From Verticillium longisporum (taxonomy: Eukaryota > Ascomycota > Sordariomycetes > Glomerellales > Plectosphaerellaceae): DNA of 64,000 nt. The stretch lies in the NCBI GenBank assembly GCA_019188255.1, contig JAETXT010000001.1:8804001-8868000 (forward strand), given 5' to 3'. Below the pieces are notes generated by a model. The model was given only the letters and a program-made list of their open reading frames with translations. It ran no database searches and was not told where the DNA came from. A program made the position numbers and the translations under genes. Of this stretch, positions 23,424 to 34,128 are shown piece by piece; the stretch's first letter is position 1; each line of letters opens with the position of its first letter.

Positions 23424-25210
23424 ATGACCGACGCTCACTCACAGAAGCGGCGAAAAACCAAGCACGGCGCGGCTGCTGCTGTTAAGCCTGCTGCTGCCAT
23501 TTCCAAGCCCGCGCCGAGAAAAGAACAATCGCCCGAGCCCGCCCCGCCTGCCTCAACGACCGACGAGGCGGCGGCGGACCAAGATGACGCGCCAGTAGCC
23601 AAGAAGAGCTTCGCCGACCTGGTATGCTCTGACTGATCAGAAGAAAGGTTGATCGCAACTTGCTAACTCTGGATCCAGGGTGTCGTCGAATCTCTCGTCG
23701 AAGCCACCGAAGCTCTCGGCTACAAGCACCCGACCCCCATCCAGGAGAAGAGCATTCCTCTCGCTCTCGAAGGCCGCGATGTCATTGGCCTCGCGGAGAC
23801 AGGTTCGGGAAAGACGGCTGCTTTCGCCCTGCCTGTACTACAAGCTCTTCTCGAGAAGCCGTCCGGCCTCTTCGCTGTTGTCATGGCCCCGACTCGTGAA
23901 CTGGCAGCCCAGATTGCGCAGACCTTCGAGGCCCTCGGCTCCCTGATCAACCTGCGATGCGCCGTCATTGTCGGTGGTCTGGACATGGTGCAACAGGCCA
24001 TCGCGCTGGGAAAGAAACCTCACGTCGTTGTTGCAACGCCGGTATGCACCTCTTGGCCGTGTGATCTCTCTCGTTCATTTCCCATGCTGACGTGACTCAG
24101 GGTCGACTGCTGGATCATCTCGAAAAGACGAAGGGTTTTTCTCTTCGTAGGTCTTTCTGGTCTGCAGCTGCAACGTAACCTTCTGACATGCGATGCAGGC
24201 TCGCTCAAGTATCTCGTCCTCGATGAAGCGGATCGCGTAGGTTCAATCCCTCTCTACGGCCGCCATCCTCATATGCTCACTCGTATCCTCAGTTGCTCGA
24301 CATGGACTTCGGCCCCTCAATCGACAAGATTCTCAAGTTCATTCCTCGTAGGTAGCGTTTGCTCCATCGGTGGTACCTTGTGACTGACCATAGCTTAGGC
24401 GAACGCCACACTTATCTGTTCTCCGCAACAATGAGCTCCAAGGTTGAGTCTCTCCAGCGTGCCAGTCTGAAGGATCCTGCCCGTGTCTCGGTTCAGTCCA
24501 ACGGATACCAGGTCGTTTCGACGCTGCTGCAGAACTATCTTTTTATCCCACATGCGCTGAAGGATGTCTACTGCGTCCATCTCATCAACTCCTTCATCGG
24601 GCAGACCACAATTGTCTTCCTCCGTACAGTATGTGCTCTGGCCTGTTGCTCAAGGTAGAATCCGGCTAATGACTGTAAGGTTCACGACACACAGCGCCTT
24701 GCCATCCTTCTTCGAACCCTAGGCTTCTCCGCCCTTCCCCTGCATGGCCAGCTTTCTCAATCCGCCCGTCTTGGAGCCCTCAACAAGTTCCGCGCTGGCT
24801 CTCGCGACATCCTTGTCGCTACTGACGTCGCCGCTCGTGGTCTTGATATTCCCAATGTTGATGTCGTCATCAACTACGACCTTCCTCAGGATAGTAAAAC
24901 TTATATTCATCGTGTCGGTCGTACTGCTCGTGCTGGCAAGTCGGGTCGCGCGCTCAGTCTCGTCACGCAATACGATCTCGAGATTTGGCTTCGCATCGAG
25001 GCGTCCATGGGGAAGAAGCTCGACGAATTTCCTACGGAGAAGGACGAAGTCATGGTGTTCCAGGCACGGGTCGAGGAGGCACAGAGGCACGCGAGGATTG
25101 AGATGAAGCACCTGATGGAGAACCGCGGCAAGAAGGGAGCCGTTCTGAAGGGCAAATTTGTTGGTGATTCGAAAAGGAGGCACGATGGCATGGATGCCGA
25201 CGAGGGCTGA
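23424..25210 (+). CDS. RRP3: ATP-dependent rRNA helicase RRP3 (DEAD-box, DDX47 type)
   Basis: Nuclear RNA helicase needed for 35S pre-rRNA cleavage and 18S rRNA maturation. Seven exons: 23424-23621, 23679-24041, 24101-24146, 24199-24236, 24293-24347, 24399-24628, 24680-25210; 1461 nt, 486 residues, all joins in frame. Motifs in order: Q motif GYKHPTPIQ, motif I AETGSGKT, Ia APTRELA, GG, motif Ib TPGRLLDHL (restored across intron 2), motif II VLDEADR, motif III SATM, motif [16 protein letters not shown], motif [15 protein letters not shown]. The N-terminal 60 residues are low-complexity Ala/Pro/Lys, and the C-terminal tail is basic ([12 protein letters not shown]). Length and tail fit fungal Rrp3 better than Dbp8 or Fal1. 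Small exons of 38-55 nt around motif II are a notable structure. Confidence 0.94.
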
Positions 25211-25929
25211 GGTGGGAGATAGAGGCGTTACGGCCTGACTTGGCGTTAAAAGACGGAGTTCGTTGTTTCCTCAATCAAGTGATTCAAATTTAACGATGTG
25301 AAAGTCGATCTTTCACATGCTACTGAGATCCACATCGAAAAGTTGACCTTTCAGGATCAATCTCGGTCGCGAAATAATGCCTGCTAACAAGGAGTGAGGT
25401 GTCACAATTCATTCCCTTCATGGCCACAATTATCACGATTATCATGATGAAGGCGCCTGCTCTTTTAGCCCGTCGACTCAACCACAAATAGCTGTAACAA
25501 GAATAGGTAGGGGTTGTACCGTAGGCTGGTACGGGGGCTTTGCTCCAGTGAACAATTCTGGTCGCTGTGGAAAGCCAATGAGCTATTCGATTTCCTTTTT
25601 CCCGCTCGGGCAGACAGACAGACCTACAGGGGTTGTGCGGGCAAAACACAGCAATCACCGCCGAAGGATTCGATGGCGCCGCTCTAGAACAGACGGATTT
25701 GGGCCCCTTTTCATTAGCTACGCCGTTATTGCCGGCCTGGTTCAAGGGGGGCACCCATCGTCAGCCTGAAATCCCAGACTTAGCCGACGAAGTGAAAAGG
25801 TAGCAAAATCAGTCGACTTCCCTCTTTTTCATTCCTGATCTTCATTCAGATTGTTTGCCATTCGTTCATTACTTTCGTAATCGCATCTGCGCTGTCACTT
25901 CTACGTTCTTTTCACGACACTCATTCACC
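25211..25929. other. Intergenic, 0.7 kb
   Basis: 3' flank of RRP3 and promoter of the GPI-type protein. A pyrimidine-rich leader (cttccctctttttcattcc) begins about 25815, about 115 bp before the start codon. No gene seen. Confidence 0.6.
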
Positions 25930-26775
25930 ATGGTTGCTTCTCACCTCAAGCTGGCCATCGGCCTGACTGCAGCTTCGAATGTTGTGGCATTCTCCTCGAT
26001 TAGGATCGCGCCTACTGTCGAGGCAGGCAAGGAGGTCGAGGTCTCTATCGTTAACGACCTCGAGGACTCGGACTCTTTCGACGCTGGCTTCGAGAAGTTC
26101 CGTGTCTACCTCGCCACAACGCCTCCTGGCTGGGGCACCGGTCCGGCCTGTTACCTCGTCAACGCCACGGCCATCGACGAAACGAGCGTGAAGGTGACAA
26201 TCCCGCCGTCCGTCGTTCCTCATGGCAGCGACGTCATGATCTCCGTCATGGAGTTCAATGAGGACCCGAGCCTCGACGGTCCGTCTGGTTTCCAGTACAG
26301 CAACGAATTCACTCTCAACGGTGGCAAAGGCGAATGGAGCAAGCCTGAGCTCGAAGGATTCAACATCGGTGACTCGGACACCATTCCCTGCGAAGCATAT
26401 GCTTGCGCCAGGGATTGTATGGTCCAGTTTTATCCCGACAACAAGGAGGACGAGTCCGCATACAAGAAGACGTACGAGTGCACTGCCGAGTGCCCTGGCG
26501 TTGACTATCCTGCATGGGACTCTCTCCCTGGTGTTGATGAGGTGCCTTCGGACAATGACGGCGATGATGAGGGCGATGATGATGAAGAGACCGCTTCGAT
26601 ATCAGGTGCTACCTCGGGAACGGCAATTCCCAGCTCCGGGGCGGCTACGACGATTCTCACTACAACTGGAGCTGATGAGGCGAGCGCGTCGACAGAGACA
26701 CCTAGCTCCGCCGGACGTCACACGGCGTCTCTCATGCTGCTGGCTGGAATCATTGGAATGTGCAGTCTTTTTTGA
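25930..26775 (+). CDS. Secreted GPI-anchor-type protein with Cys-containing acidic middle
   Basis: Single exon, 281 residues from ATG 25930 (context caccatgg); the in-frame ATG at 25855 would add 25 residues before the signal peptide and is rejected. The protein starts MVASHLKLAIGLTAASNVVAF, a signal peptide. Residues about 20-125 form a beta-rich domain (IRIAPTVEAGKEVEVSIVND ... VTIPPSVVPHGSDVMISVME) that resembles an immunoglobulin-like fold of cell-wall or effector proteins; no family is claimed. It contains ACYLVNATA with a glycosylation site. A short Cys cluster follows (CEAYACARDCMVQ, YECTAECPG), then an acidic stretch, a Ser/Thr-rich stalk and a hydrophobic C-terminus SLMLLAGIIGMCSLF typical of GPI attachment. 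Likely sits in the cell wall or outer plasma membrane. Function unknown. Confidence 0.8.
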   Translation: MVASHLKLAIGLTAASNVVAFSSIRIAPTVEAGKEVEVSIVNDLEDSDSFDAGFEKFRVYLATTPPGWGTGPACYLVNATAIDETSVKVTIPPSVVPHGSDVMISVMEFNEDPSLDGPSGFQYSNEFTLNGGKGEWSKPELEGFNIGDSDTIPCEAYACARDCMVQFYPDNKEDESAYKKTYECTAECPGVDYPAWDSLPGVDEVPSDNDGDDEGDDDEETASISGATSGTAIPSSGAATTILTTTGADEASASTETPSSAGRHTASLMLLAGIIGMCSLF

Positions 26776-27185
26776 TTAGCCCAGATTCTAGATTGGGGGA
26801 CCGCGCCACGTCAGGATCTTGCTTCGTGAGCGATTAGCACTCATGTATTCTGCAACAGACAGGCGGACCATGCATCACTCACCACTGTACGTCTTCCTAC
26901 TACATTGTCACAATCGGCAATGAGCCGTATGAAAATGGCAGACGATTATAGCTAGGGAACCTGCAATTCGCGTATCATCCAGCTTACATTTATCTAATCC
27001 TAATTCCATTTTGAGGCCTGTAATCTACCTCACTTACCTTGCAGCACCGGCGGCGTTCTCGAAAAGCGTCTTGCAACAACACAGCTCAGACTCTGTCCTT
27101 CCGAACCTTGCCAGAAGATCTCCCTCATAGACCAGTAATCTTTTTGATGGCCAGCACCAATGTGACTCCACGACTGAGTTATCCA
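26776..27185. other. Intergenic, 0.4 kb, between converging genes
   Basis: 3' flanks of the GPI-type protein and of the leftward Cys-rich gene. No gene, repeat or RNA seen. Confidence 0.6.
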
Positions 27186-27890
27186 TCATTCATGATTTCT
27201 GCGCGGAAAGCATTGGTCAGCGCACCATCCATGCCCGCATTTGAGACAAACCGTCCATGGACTACCGCCTGACTGGCAATGGCAGCAGATCCACATACAA
27301 GGGGGTCCGAATGGAAAACAAGCTGGGTACGTCGGAAGGCCTCTAGGTCGAGGTTCAGCCATATCGGGCAGGGGCGCACCAGCCGGACACGGCGGGAGAA
27401 GTTCAGTTCTGGGGCAACTCGGGATAGCAGGAGCTGCCTTCAGAGGAGGTCGACAATCAGGGAGTGGATGTCGGCCATCGGGTCGCACACGTCGAGACTG
27501 GACTACAGGTTGGGCAAACTGCCTGAGAGCCTTGTTTTCGGTGGCTTTTCGAAAATTGGTGATCTCCCGGAGGAGATCGCCCCTCTCTGTGCCAACGTCA
27601 GGGGCCGAAGGGGTGCAGTCAGCGCACCACAAATGCCCACAGAGCTCGGCCACCTTGGGTTTAACCATAGCGCTACAGGTGGGATTCAAAGCTTTGTTGA
27701 TTCGGCGATTACACTGGCAACAGGCCCAAAGACCTTTCTTTGTCGTACAATCATCGCACCGTTCGTGTGCGCAGGGCAGCTTGACCGCAGCGCGGCACGT
27801 TGGGGGCTTTTCCATAGTGAAGTGCTGTGTGTTATAAGCACGTCGCTGGCATTGGCAGCAAGTCCATTTCATCGCGGAGTAGGTCGGCAT
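27186..27890 (-). CDS. Protein with three Cys-rich zinc-ribbon-like repeats
   Basis: Single exon; 234 residues if started at ATG 27890 (MPTYSAMKW), 284 if at 28040. The later start is preferred because the extra 50 residues are low-complexity and basic. Three repeats share the pattern W-x-C-C-x-C, spacer, C, spacer, C-x-H-x2-C-x2-C. Repeat 1 (about 9-52) runs from WTCCQCQRRA to CAHERCDDC. Repeat 2 (about 57-97) runs from WACCQCNRRI to CGHLWCADC. Repeat 3 (about 201-229) runs from WICCHCQSGG to CGHGWCADQC. Repeats 2 and 3 are separated by a Pro/Arg-rich linker of about 100 residues. The pattern suggests one or two zinc ions per repeat, as in fungal Cys-rich proteins of unknown role. No signal peptide, so probably intracellular. 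Opposite-strand open frames of similar size are shadows. Confidence 0.65.
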   Translation of the reverse strand: MPTYSAMKWTCCQCQRRAYNTQHFTMEKPPTCRAAVKLPCAHERCDDCTTKKGLWACCQCNRRINKALNPTCSAMVKPKVAELCGHLWCADCTPSAPDVGTERGDLLREITNFRKATENKALRQFAQPVVQSRRVRPDGRHPLPDCRPPLKAAPAIPSCPRTELLPPCPAGAPLPDMAEPRPRGLPTYPACFPFGPPCMWICCHCQSGGSPWTVCLKCGHGWCADQCFPRRNHE

Positions 27891-28738
27891 ATTGGCGGAA
27901 GAACTCGGTCGGACTCGGGCGGGGTAAGATCCCAAGGTCGATTTTTTCTTCTTGCTTGTGGACTGGCTTGAAATTTTCTTGGGGTCTGTTGAGTGTTTCT
28001 TTGGGAAGTGCTTGAGATCTTGCAATGGGAAGGGAAACACATGGTATATTACCCATTATTCAAGCCTTCCGTTCGCTATGGATAAAGTGAATGTTTTAAT
28101 GCTTGAATCTTTAACAATTTTGCTGTTTTCTTCTCAGTCCTGGTGAATGGAATACTGTGTTGCTCCCACCAGTACCACGTGTCGTGTTTAGAAACAATGA
28201 CACTGGCACTGATCAATCCGAGCACTCTCAACACAACGCCGAACGGAGGAAGATAATCCTTCTCATTATCCTTCTCAGTATGCACTTCTGCAGCTTCATG
28301 TGAAGAATTATCAAGCTTCCCCGTTACACAATGGACTGGAAACAACTTCGCTTGATATAAAGTTCATGCCCAGCTATTTGTTGCTTGTCCATGATACAGT
28401 CGACCACTGTTGAGAGTTGTCATACTGATAACTTTAGCACATCACAACTTATCCCGGTGCCTGAACAACCATGGTGCGACACCTACTTACCGTGAGAACG
28501 TTATTTGATAGGACACTTATGGTTCCTTTGCTACTTTCGCTACCAGACAAAAAAAAAGAAAGCTATGCGGTAGCGACTGCCCAGCAGGATTTGCATCTGA
28601 CTGAAGGGCGAAAGGGGGAAAGACATCTTTGTGCGGAGCCTTGGGCTGCTATTTTGATATCTTCGAGACAACAGACTCAATCTAGCAATGGCCAATCGCC
28701 ATGTTGTATCCCTCCAATATCTAGACTGCATATGGTCG
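27891..28738. other. Intergenic, 0.85 kb
   Basis: Promoter side of the Cys-rich gene (with an in-frame upstream ATG at 28040) and 3' flank of the oxygenase gene. Looks A+T-rich at 28060-28150. No supportable gene. Confidence 0.55.
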
Positions 28739-29958
28739 TCATGCTGCTTCGTCTTCGATTTCCAAGTCTCCTATGCGGAACTTTTGTCCTTTCATATCTG
28801 CATAATCATTGTGATTGTGATAACTTCTCACTCTCTCTCTAACATATTGAAGACCTGTGACTGGCGCCCTGGCTTTGTAGTCATCCTCAATCAAACCCAG
28901 CCTCTTCAACAGTCGCGATGGTGCTGGTTTAATGTCAACGTCGTCTCCCGGGCGTACGAAGTAAAAAAGACCTTGGCGATGGAGATGCGCCTGGTCTTGA
29001 GGCGGACGAACAACCCGATGTGTTGTTGATTTGAGATATCCTGCAGACCAGAAATCGAGCGTGTCGCCGACATTGCATACTATGCCGTTGTCAACAGGCG
29101 GCACATGCCGCCATTCACCAGATACGGTCTTGATTTGTAGGCCCGCAACGTCCTGACTCCACAAGAGTGTCAGAGAGCCAAAGTCAGTGTGGGCTCGCGA
29201 CCAGGTGTTCTGAACACGCGCATCATCTTCAAGGGGCCGAGGATGATAAGTCATATACCGCAAATGGTCTTCACTGGGCGATTCGTAAGCATGGCGGGAA
29301 GAGAAGTAATCGTCTGGCAACTCAAGGATGATCGAGAACAGAGTCAAGACCTTGCTGGCCAAGTCGAGGGACTTCTGAGTCTGGATGTCAATGGTGAAAA
29401 TTGAACTTTTGTGGCAGAACTTACCCTCGAAAAGCTCTCAATCTCGGCTTTGAACGGATGGAAGAATGGATGAAATGGTTCCTTGGCATATTGTGTAATG
29501 AACTTGGCTATGTTCACGGATTCGGCATTGTCTAGGATGTCGGTTCCCATGATCGTCTTTTCGTGCGCAGCACGCCAACCAAAGTAGTTGCCTTGAGAAA
29601 AGTCACACCGGTATTCAGGTTGTCCTTTGTCCACTGTTTCAAGGCCGAAAAAGCTTTTAGCAATGTCATACTGCCTCTGAACTTCCTCTGGGTTGAAGCC
29701 TGTGTTGATCAAGCTGAAGAAACCTGTTGAATGAACCTTTTCTCACGATCTCTGTCAGTAGCAACTTGAAGGATATATGAGATGGATTCTCACAGCGTCT
29801 CGCAGTTCCTCCGCAAGTTCTTGTTTGCCGCCAGGCAGGTCGAACTTCTGCAAATCAATGGTCTTGATATCAGCCCAGGGCAATTTGTTCTTTGTCTTTT
29901 CTGGCCGCTTCCATTTCGGAAGGACAAGAGTACCATTTGATTTGACAGCCGCGGACAT
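28739..29958 (-). CDS. 2-oxoglutarate/Fe(II)-dependent oxygenase (isopenicillin N synthase-like)
   Basis: Three exons, 5' to 3': 29958-29794, 29736-29425, 29374-28739; 370 residues. The N-terminal DIOX_N region reads DIKTIDLQKFDLP, then ELRDA joined to VHSTGFFSLINTGF across intron 1. That join is what selects the acceptor at 29737-29738. The catalytic jelly-roll holds the iron ligands: HTD near residues 221-223 (RAHTDFGSLTLLWSQ) and the distal His near 278 (STTHRVVRPP). The family hydroxylates, desaturates or ring-closes small molecules using 2-oxoglutarate and oxygen. The start at MSAAVKSNG (29958) is chosen over an upstream in-frame ATG at 30096, whose extra 46 residues look like leader sequence. 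The substrate is unknown. No cluster partner is obvious; the nearest neighbour is a decayed transporter. Confidence 0.88.
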
Positions 29959-30420
29959 ATCGAAGATATTCGCACAAGATGAGGAGTACATAGAATGGTT
30001 TAGAGGTTCGACTTGCAGTGTGCGTCTTCTTGGTCGAATGTTATAATGTATCTTCTCAGCATCGGGCTCACCCCGCATCTTACACCACGACATCATGCAT
30101 GACGATGATGGTAAGGGGCACGACGGTCAGCCTAGGCCAGCGGGATCGGCCGGGCACGCCATTCATCTCCAACATGACGATCGATTGTGGTTCCCCGCAC
30201 CAGGACACCTCTTTCGACAACACCTCAGAACATACACCAAAATCTATATTCAAGACCGGGCACCTAAGTACCTATTTCAATGGACCAATTCCAAGGCTTT
30301 GACAGTGCTGAGGCTGGAGGGGTGGCCCACATAGAAGTCCCAATGACGAAGATACTGGCTAACATCATTGGTTTAAAGGGTATCATATAAGCATGTCAGT
30401 GTCAGTGCCCAAGACAAAAC
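29959..30420. other. Intergenic between the oxygenase gene and a decayed MFS gene
   Basis: Promoter of the oxygenase on the left. The right part may contain unrecognisable 5' sequence of the decayed transporter. Nothing else seen. Confidence 0.5.
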
Positions 30421-31755
30421 TACTTTGGCATGCTGGCTTGTCGATTCTTCTTAGGACTTGCAGAGACAGGCTTCTACCCAGGAATGCTGTAAGTTCAGTC
30501 GTATGACATGCGCTTTTGCGCTGACCAGAGGGCTTGGAAAGATACCATCTAAGTTTCTGGTACCCAACGCATGAGGTGCCGTTGCGGATTGCAAGCCGAA
30601 TAAAGCTGTGGGTTGAATTGTTTGTGTTGAGGCCGCAGTAGGTATTTTCCTATGTTTGCGGCACCATTTTAGCACTGTCAGCAGCCTTTTGGGTACATCG
30701 AATGCACTTTGGTTGCGTGTAAACGGCCAATTTCCCTACAACATACGTGTATCCTTCATGAGCGGCATCAGTTGGGCATCGCCAACAGCCATTTCGCAAG
30801 CCATGATCATGGTAGGTTGTTATGTATCCGGGTCTGTGTTGTCGAGCGCTTCGCTCATACCCCAGGTGGTCAGCCTCCTTTCACCCTCGTCTTCATCATT
30901 CTGATGTCGCTAGCGTACATGTCTATCGTTCATCGTGGGAAGCTGAGTCCGTGGGTGGCTGGGCTCAGCGTCGAAATGACGCAGGTAGTATGCTGTATTC
31001 TTCTCATCACAGTTTCGCATCCAGTGGCTGAGTAGGTCTTTGTCATGGTCGCGACGGCGGCGTCGCAAAGCTTTTTCCCGATAATTTGGCCAGATATGGA
31101 GTGAACCCTTTGAACCCCCCGTTGTCCCATCCGCTCCTCGCTCTCTGTAGCCATGTGACTGGGGCTATGCGCCGATGACTCGGCCAAGCTCCGAAAGTGT
31201 AATGACTTGGCTGATCGACGCACGCAGAGCGGATCCGCGCAGCGAGGGGCACAACATCGGCCGGCTTGGCGATCGGCATTACCAACGTGAGTAGAAGGCA
31301 TATGGCCCTAAAAAATCTCGCGGGTCAATTGACCTGCAGAACGGGCTGACGTACGCAGGCGTCCTGTCAACTGATGGGCAACGTCGTGAGTTCCGCCGCG
31401 CTGAGGCCGGACATCTGGCAGAGCTGGAGCCGTGAATTGGGTAAACTGGACGCACTAGGCCTCCCTGCATGGTGTGTACTAACATTGCCCGAAACAGGGG
31501 CCTCAAATTTACCAGCCCAAACTTGAACCGACATACCGGGTCAGCTTCTCCACCTCGATAGGTTTTTCGCGTGGCACTGTGGCGGCCGTTGGGATGTCCT
31601 GGTTCTTCGTCGTGCAAGGAGACCCGGAGAGGGCTTCGGTGGCCGCGGCTTCCACCGGTATTGATGAGCCGGGCAGTAACGGATCGGACACGAACGCGGT
31701 GGACACCTGTGGCGCCGTGCCTCGAAGCCAAGAACCTGCTTGGGAAAAGTCCTAG
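30421..31755 (+). pseudogene. Decayed Dal5-like MFS transporter
   Basis: Pieces of a 12-span MFS gene remain in order. At 30421-30488: YFGMLACRFFLGLAETGFYPGML, a span 4 motif, ending at a gtaagt donor. From about 30540: YHLSFWYPTHEVPLRIA. At about 31219-31266: ARGTTSAGLAIGITN before a gtgagt donor, then ASCQLMGNV. At 31498-31755: GPQIYQPKLEPTYRVSFSTSIGF into a last span and a short tail ending in TAG. Between them the reading frames are broken by several stops and lack the expected loops, and no N-terminal exon was found. Splice sites in the C-terminal part still look intact, so decay may be recent or the middle may be very divergent. The nearest intact relative in the window is the transporter at 6117-8153. 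Confidence 0.62.
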
Positions 31756-34128
31756 ATAAATCTTTGGCACGTTTCGACGAGTACGTAAAATTACAAGTGG
31801 GCCCGGAAACGAAAGAAAATCGATGCAGCCTAGGGGTTAAAGTGCACTCTTCAGAGGAAGCGAAAGTAGAGGTTCTACGAGATGCTCTCTCAGTCGCAGC
31901 ACGGGAAGGGGTCCAAGCCTTCGACACGCCCGCAGAACAGAGCTCTTAGCACGACCATGACGATGTTGTTAATATCCTCAAGCTTGGCAGTTCAGTAAGG
32001 TTATTTCACCACTGCCTAGGTTGTGAGGAGTTGCTTTTCTTTCGGTTGGATGGCGAACACAACCTACCTTACGGTAAGTAACCGTACATGCTGGGGACGA
32101 GACATGCTGCTTGATGCCACCGATTACACTACCAACCGAAACCAGCGGGGAACGTGTCGACAGGGCTGAGGTGGTCGGGACAATTGAGTCTGTTTAGTGG
32201 GGTCGCTTGGACGCGGTGGCCAGTCAAGCCAGTTCAGAGTTCCTGGAATGAAAGTGTTCGGTCCAGGTGCTCCTCGACTGTGATGATTGCAGGGCCCTAG
32301 CTCGCTCGGCAGCTGTCCAACGAGAACAAGAACAACATAGCATGTGCATTGGGACTATGGAGCATGCCGGCGGTGACCAAACTTGACTGGAACCTAGACG
32401 AAAGGGACTCGTGGTTCTTTCTCGTCGTGAGTCATCCCTGTCGACAGAGCGTGGTCTTCCGGCTTGGCTCTCTCGAACCCACTGAATTCGCAGCTCTAGA
32501 ACGGTCGCTGGATCTCGTCGAAAATTTTCACCCTGTTTTTCTGGGAGAGTCTTATGCGTTCAAGGCTATTGCCGGCGAGAAGCAGTGCTTGTATGACAAA
32601 CGAGGATTCTCAGTCCAAGTCCACGTCACCTTCCAAGACCGCTTGCCCACGTAAGTGCTGTGAGTCGTGACCCCCGATAACTCACACGACATTGGGCATG
32701 TTGGCCGTTTTGGCGGTCACCTGTAGTGACCATGTTATGACTGGCGCAGCCGGATGTCGGCTGATAACGACCTTGGCAAGGCCACTGCAGTGCTCTGGGC
32801 GCAATGTGATTGATTGACACGTCGTTCCTGGGCCTAGCGCCTGTCTGCCAGCACTCACGGACAGTTACGATCGGTAAATCAGGGTGCATTCAGTGCATCA
32901 GGAATAGAGCATACGACACGCGAGAAAGCTAAAGGAAACCATGGAGACTGCCAAGTGTGTCGCGCACCGATCTAACATGGGCATGTACTACGTACCTGGC
33001 AAACGTCCTGTAGGAACCCCGGCCAGTCGCTCTACGTGCCTGGAAAGCTACAGTTCCCGGATGCAAAGTTAAGCCGCGCCGGGACCTGGGTTGAGTCTCT
33101 GCAGGGTGACGTAGGTAGGTAGGTCGGTACTGTAAGTAGGTATCTGTAAAAGTAGGTAGGTACGGTACCTAGGTAACCCAGAGCATGCCAGTGCCTGCCC
33201 CTCAGCTGCAGTCGACCCACCTAGGTACCTTGAACCCCTGATGGTGGGTGGGTGGGTTTGCCAGCCCCTCCTCACCTATTTCCCTGGTCACCGTTGCCTT
33301 CATTGTGCCTTGGCTACTTGGAGCTTGGATGTCCCTCTTAAGCTACAACGCTTGAATGCTTCCAATCGCCGTCTCCGTCCCGCAGCTGGACCCCTCCATC
33401 CCGCAGCTGCCATTTCTGCGTTTGAGCGAAAGAAAATTATTCGCTGGTCCTAGTACCGTGCCGGGACCTTGCCTCGCCCCTCTCCGGGAGGCCGCCAGCT
33501 CCATCATTCATAGTGGCATCAGAGCAAGTGTGACCTCACATTCGCGCCACTGCTGCTGTCGTCCCGAAGCGCATCACCCTGCCGAGTACCTCATCAGACC
33601 ACTGTTTCGCCCAGAAACCGGAGTACTTGACGATACCTATACAAGGACAAACCTCATCCGCCGTGATTTGGGCCCTCGATCCCTTTTCTCATTGTCAGCG
33701 CTCACCCTTGACGTGTTGGCCTCGAACCTCGTTTCGGCCATCTGCTCTAACCGCCACCTCAAGCTAAAAGACCAACCGCCCCAACCATCATAGCATGCCC
33801 TGCTCAACAACGAAGAAAGCATAAGTGACGACTTTCCCTCGAATACATCTTGACTGGCGCAAAAGATCTCTCTCATCACCCTTACCCGCTTTGCCCTGCC
33901 CTACCTTTTGAACCCCCCCGCCCCCGCATCATCCACATCTACACTACAGCTCAGTCCTGGCTGAGAGCTACTGCTACCCCTCTTCTACCTTACTTTAATC
34001 CTTATTTCCTTCCCCTCCCATCACCATCGAGCTTCCAGTCCGACTTGACAACGGCTACCGCGTTCCCTCCCCTGTCCATAAACCATCATCACACAACTTC
34101 CTATACGACCACCAAAACCATCATCGCC
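31756..34128. other. Gene-poor region, 2.4 kb
   Basis: No supportable gene. A 101-codon open frame at 32349-32654 has no recognisable domain and no context. From about 33290 to 34128 the plus strand is pyrimidine-rich and looks like the promoter and a long leader of the oxidoreductase gene at 34129. The in-frame extension upstream of that gene to 33850 is leader-like. Confidence 0.5.
33110..33232. repeat. Degenerate taggtagg/aggtacct tract
   Basis: Irregular tandem words gtaggtaggtaggtcgg, gtaagtaggta, agtaggtaggtacgg and cctaggtaacc, with a further cacctaggtacctt at the right end. Similar words occur near 13046-13095. Short tracts of this type are common in promoters of Sordariomycetes, as I recall. 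The role is unknown. Confidence 0.6.

Noticed and set aside
27279..27971. 230-codon plus-strand open frame
   Set aside because: Shadow of the Cys-rich gene on the other strand, where the cysteine pattern is clearly the coding signal.
32349..32654. 101-codon plus-strand open frame
   Set aside because: Plausible composition but nothing recognisable and no neighbouring exon; left as intergenic.
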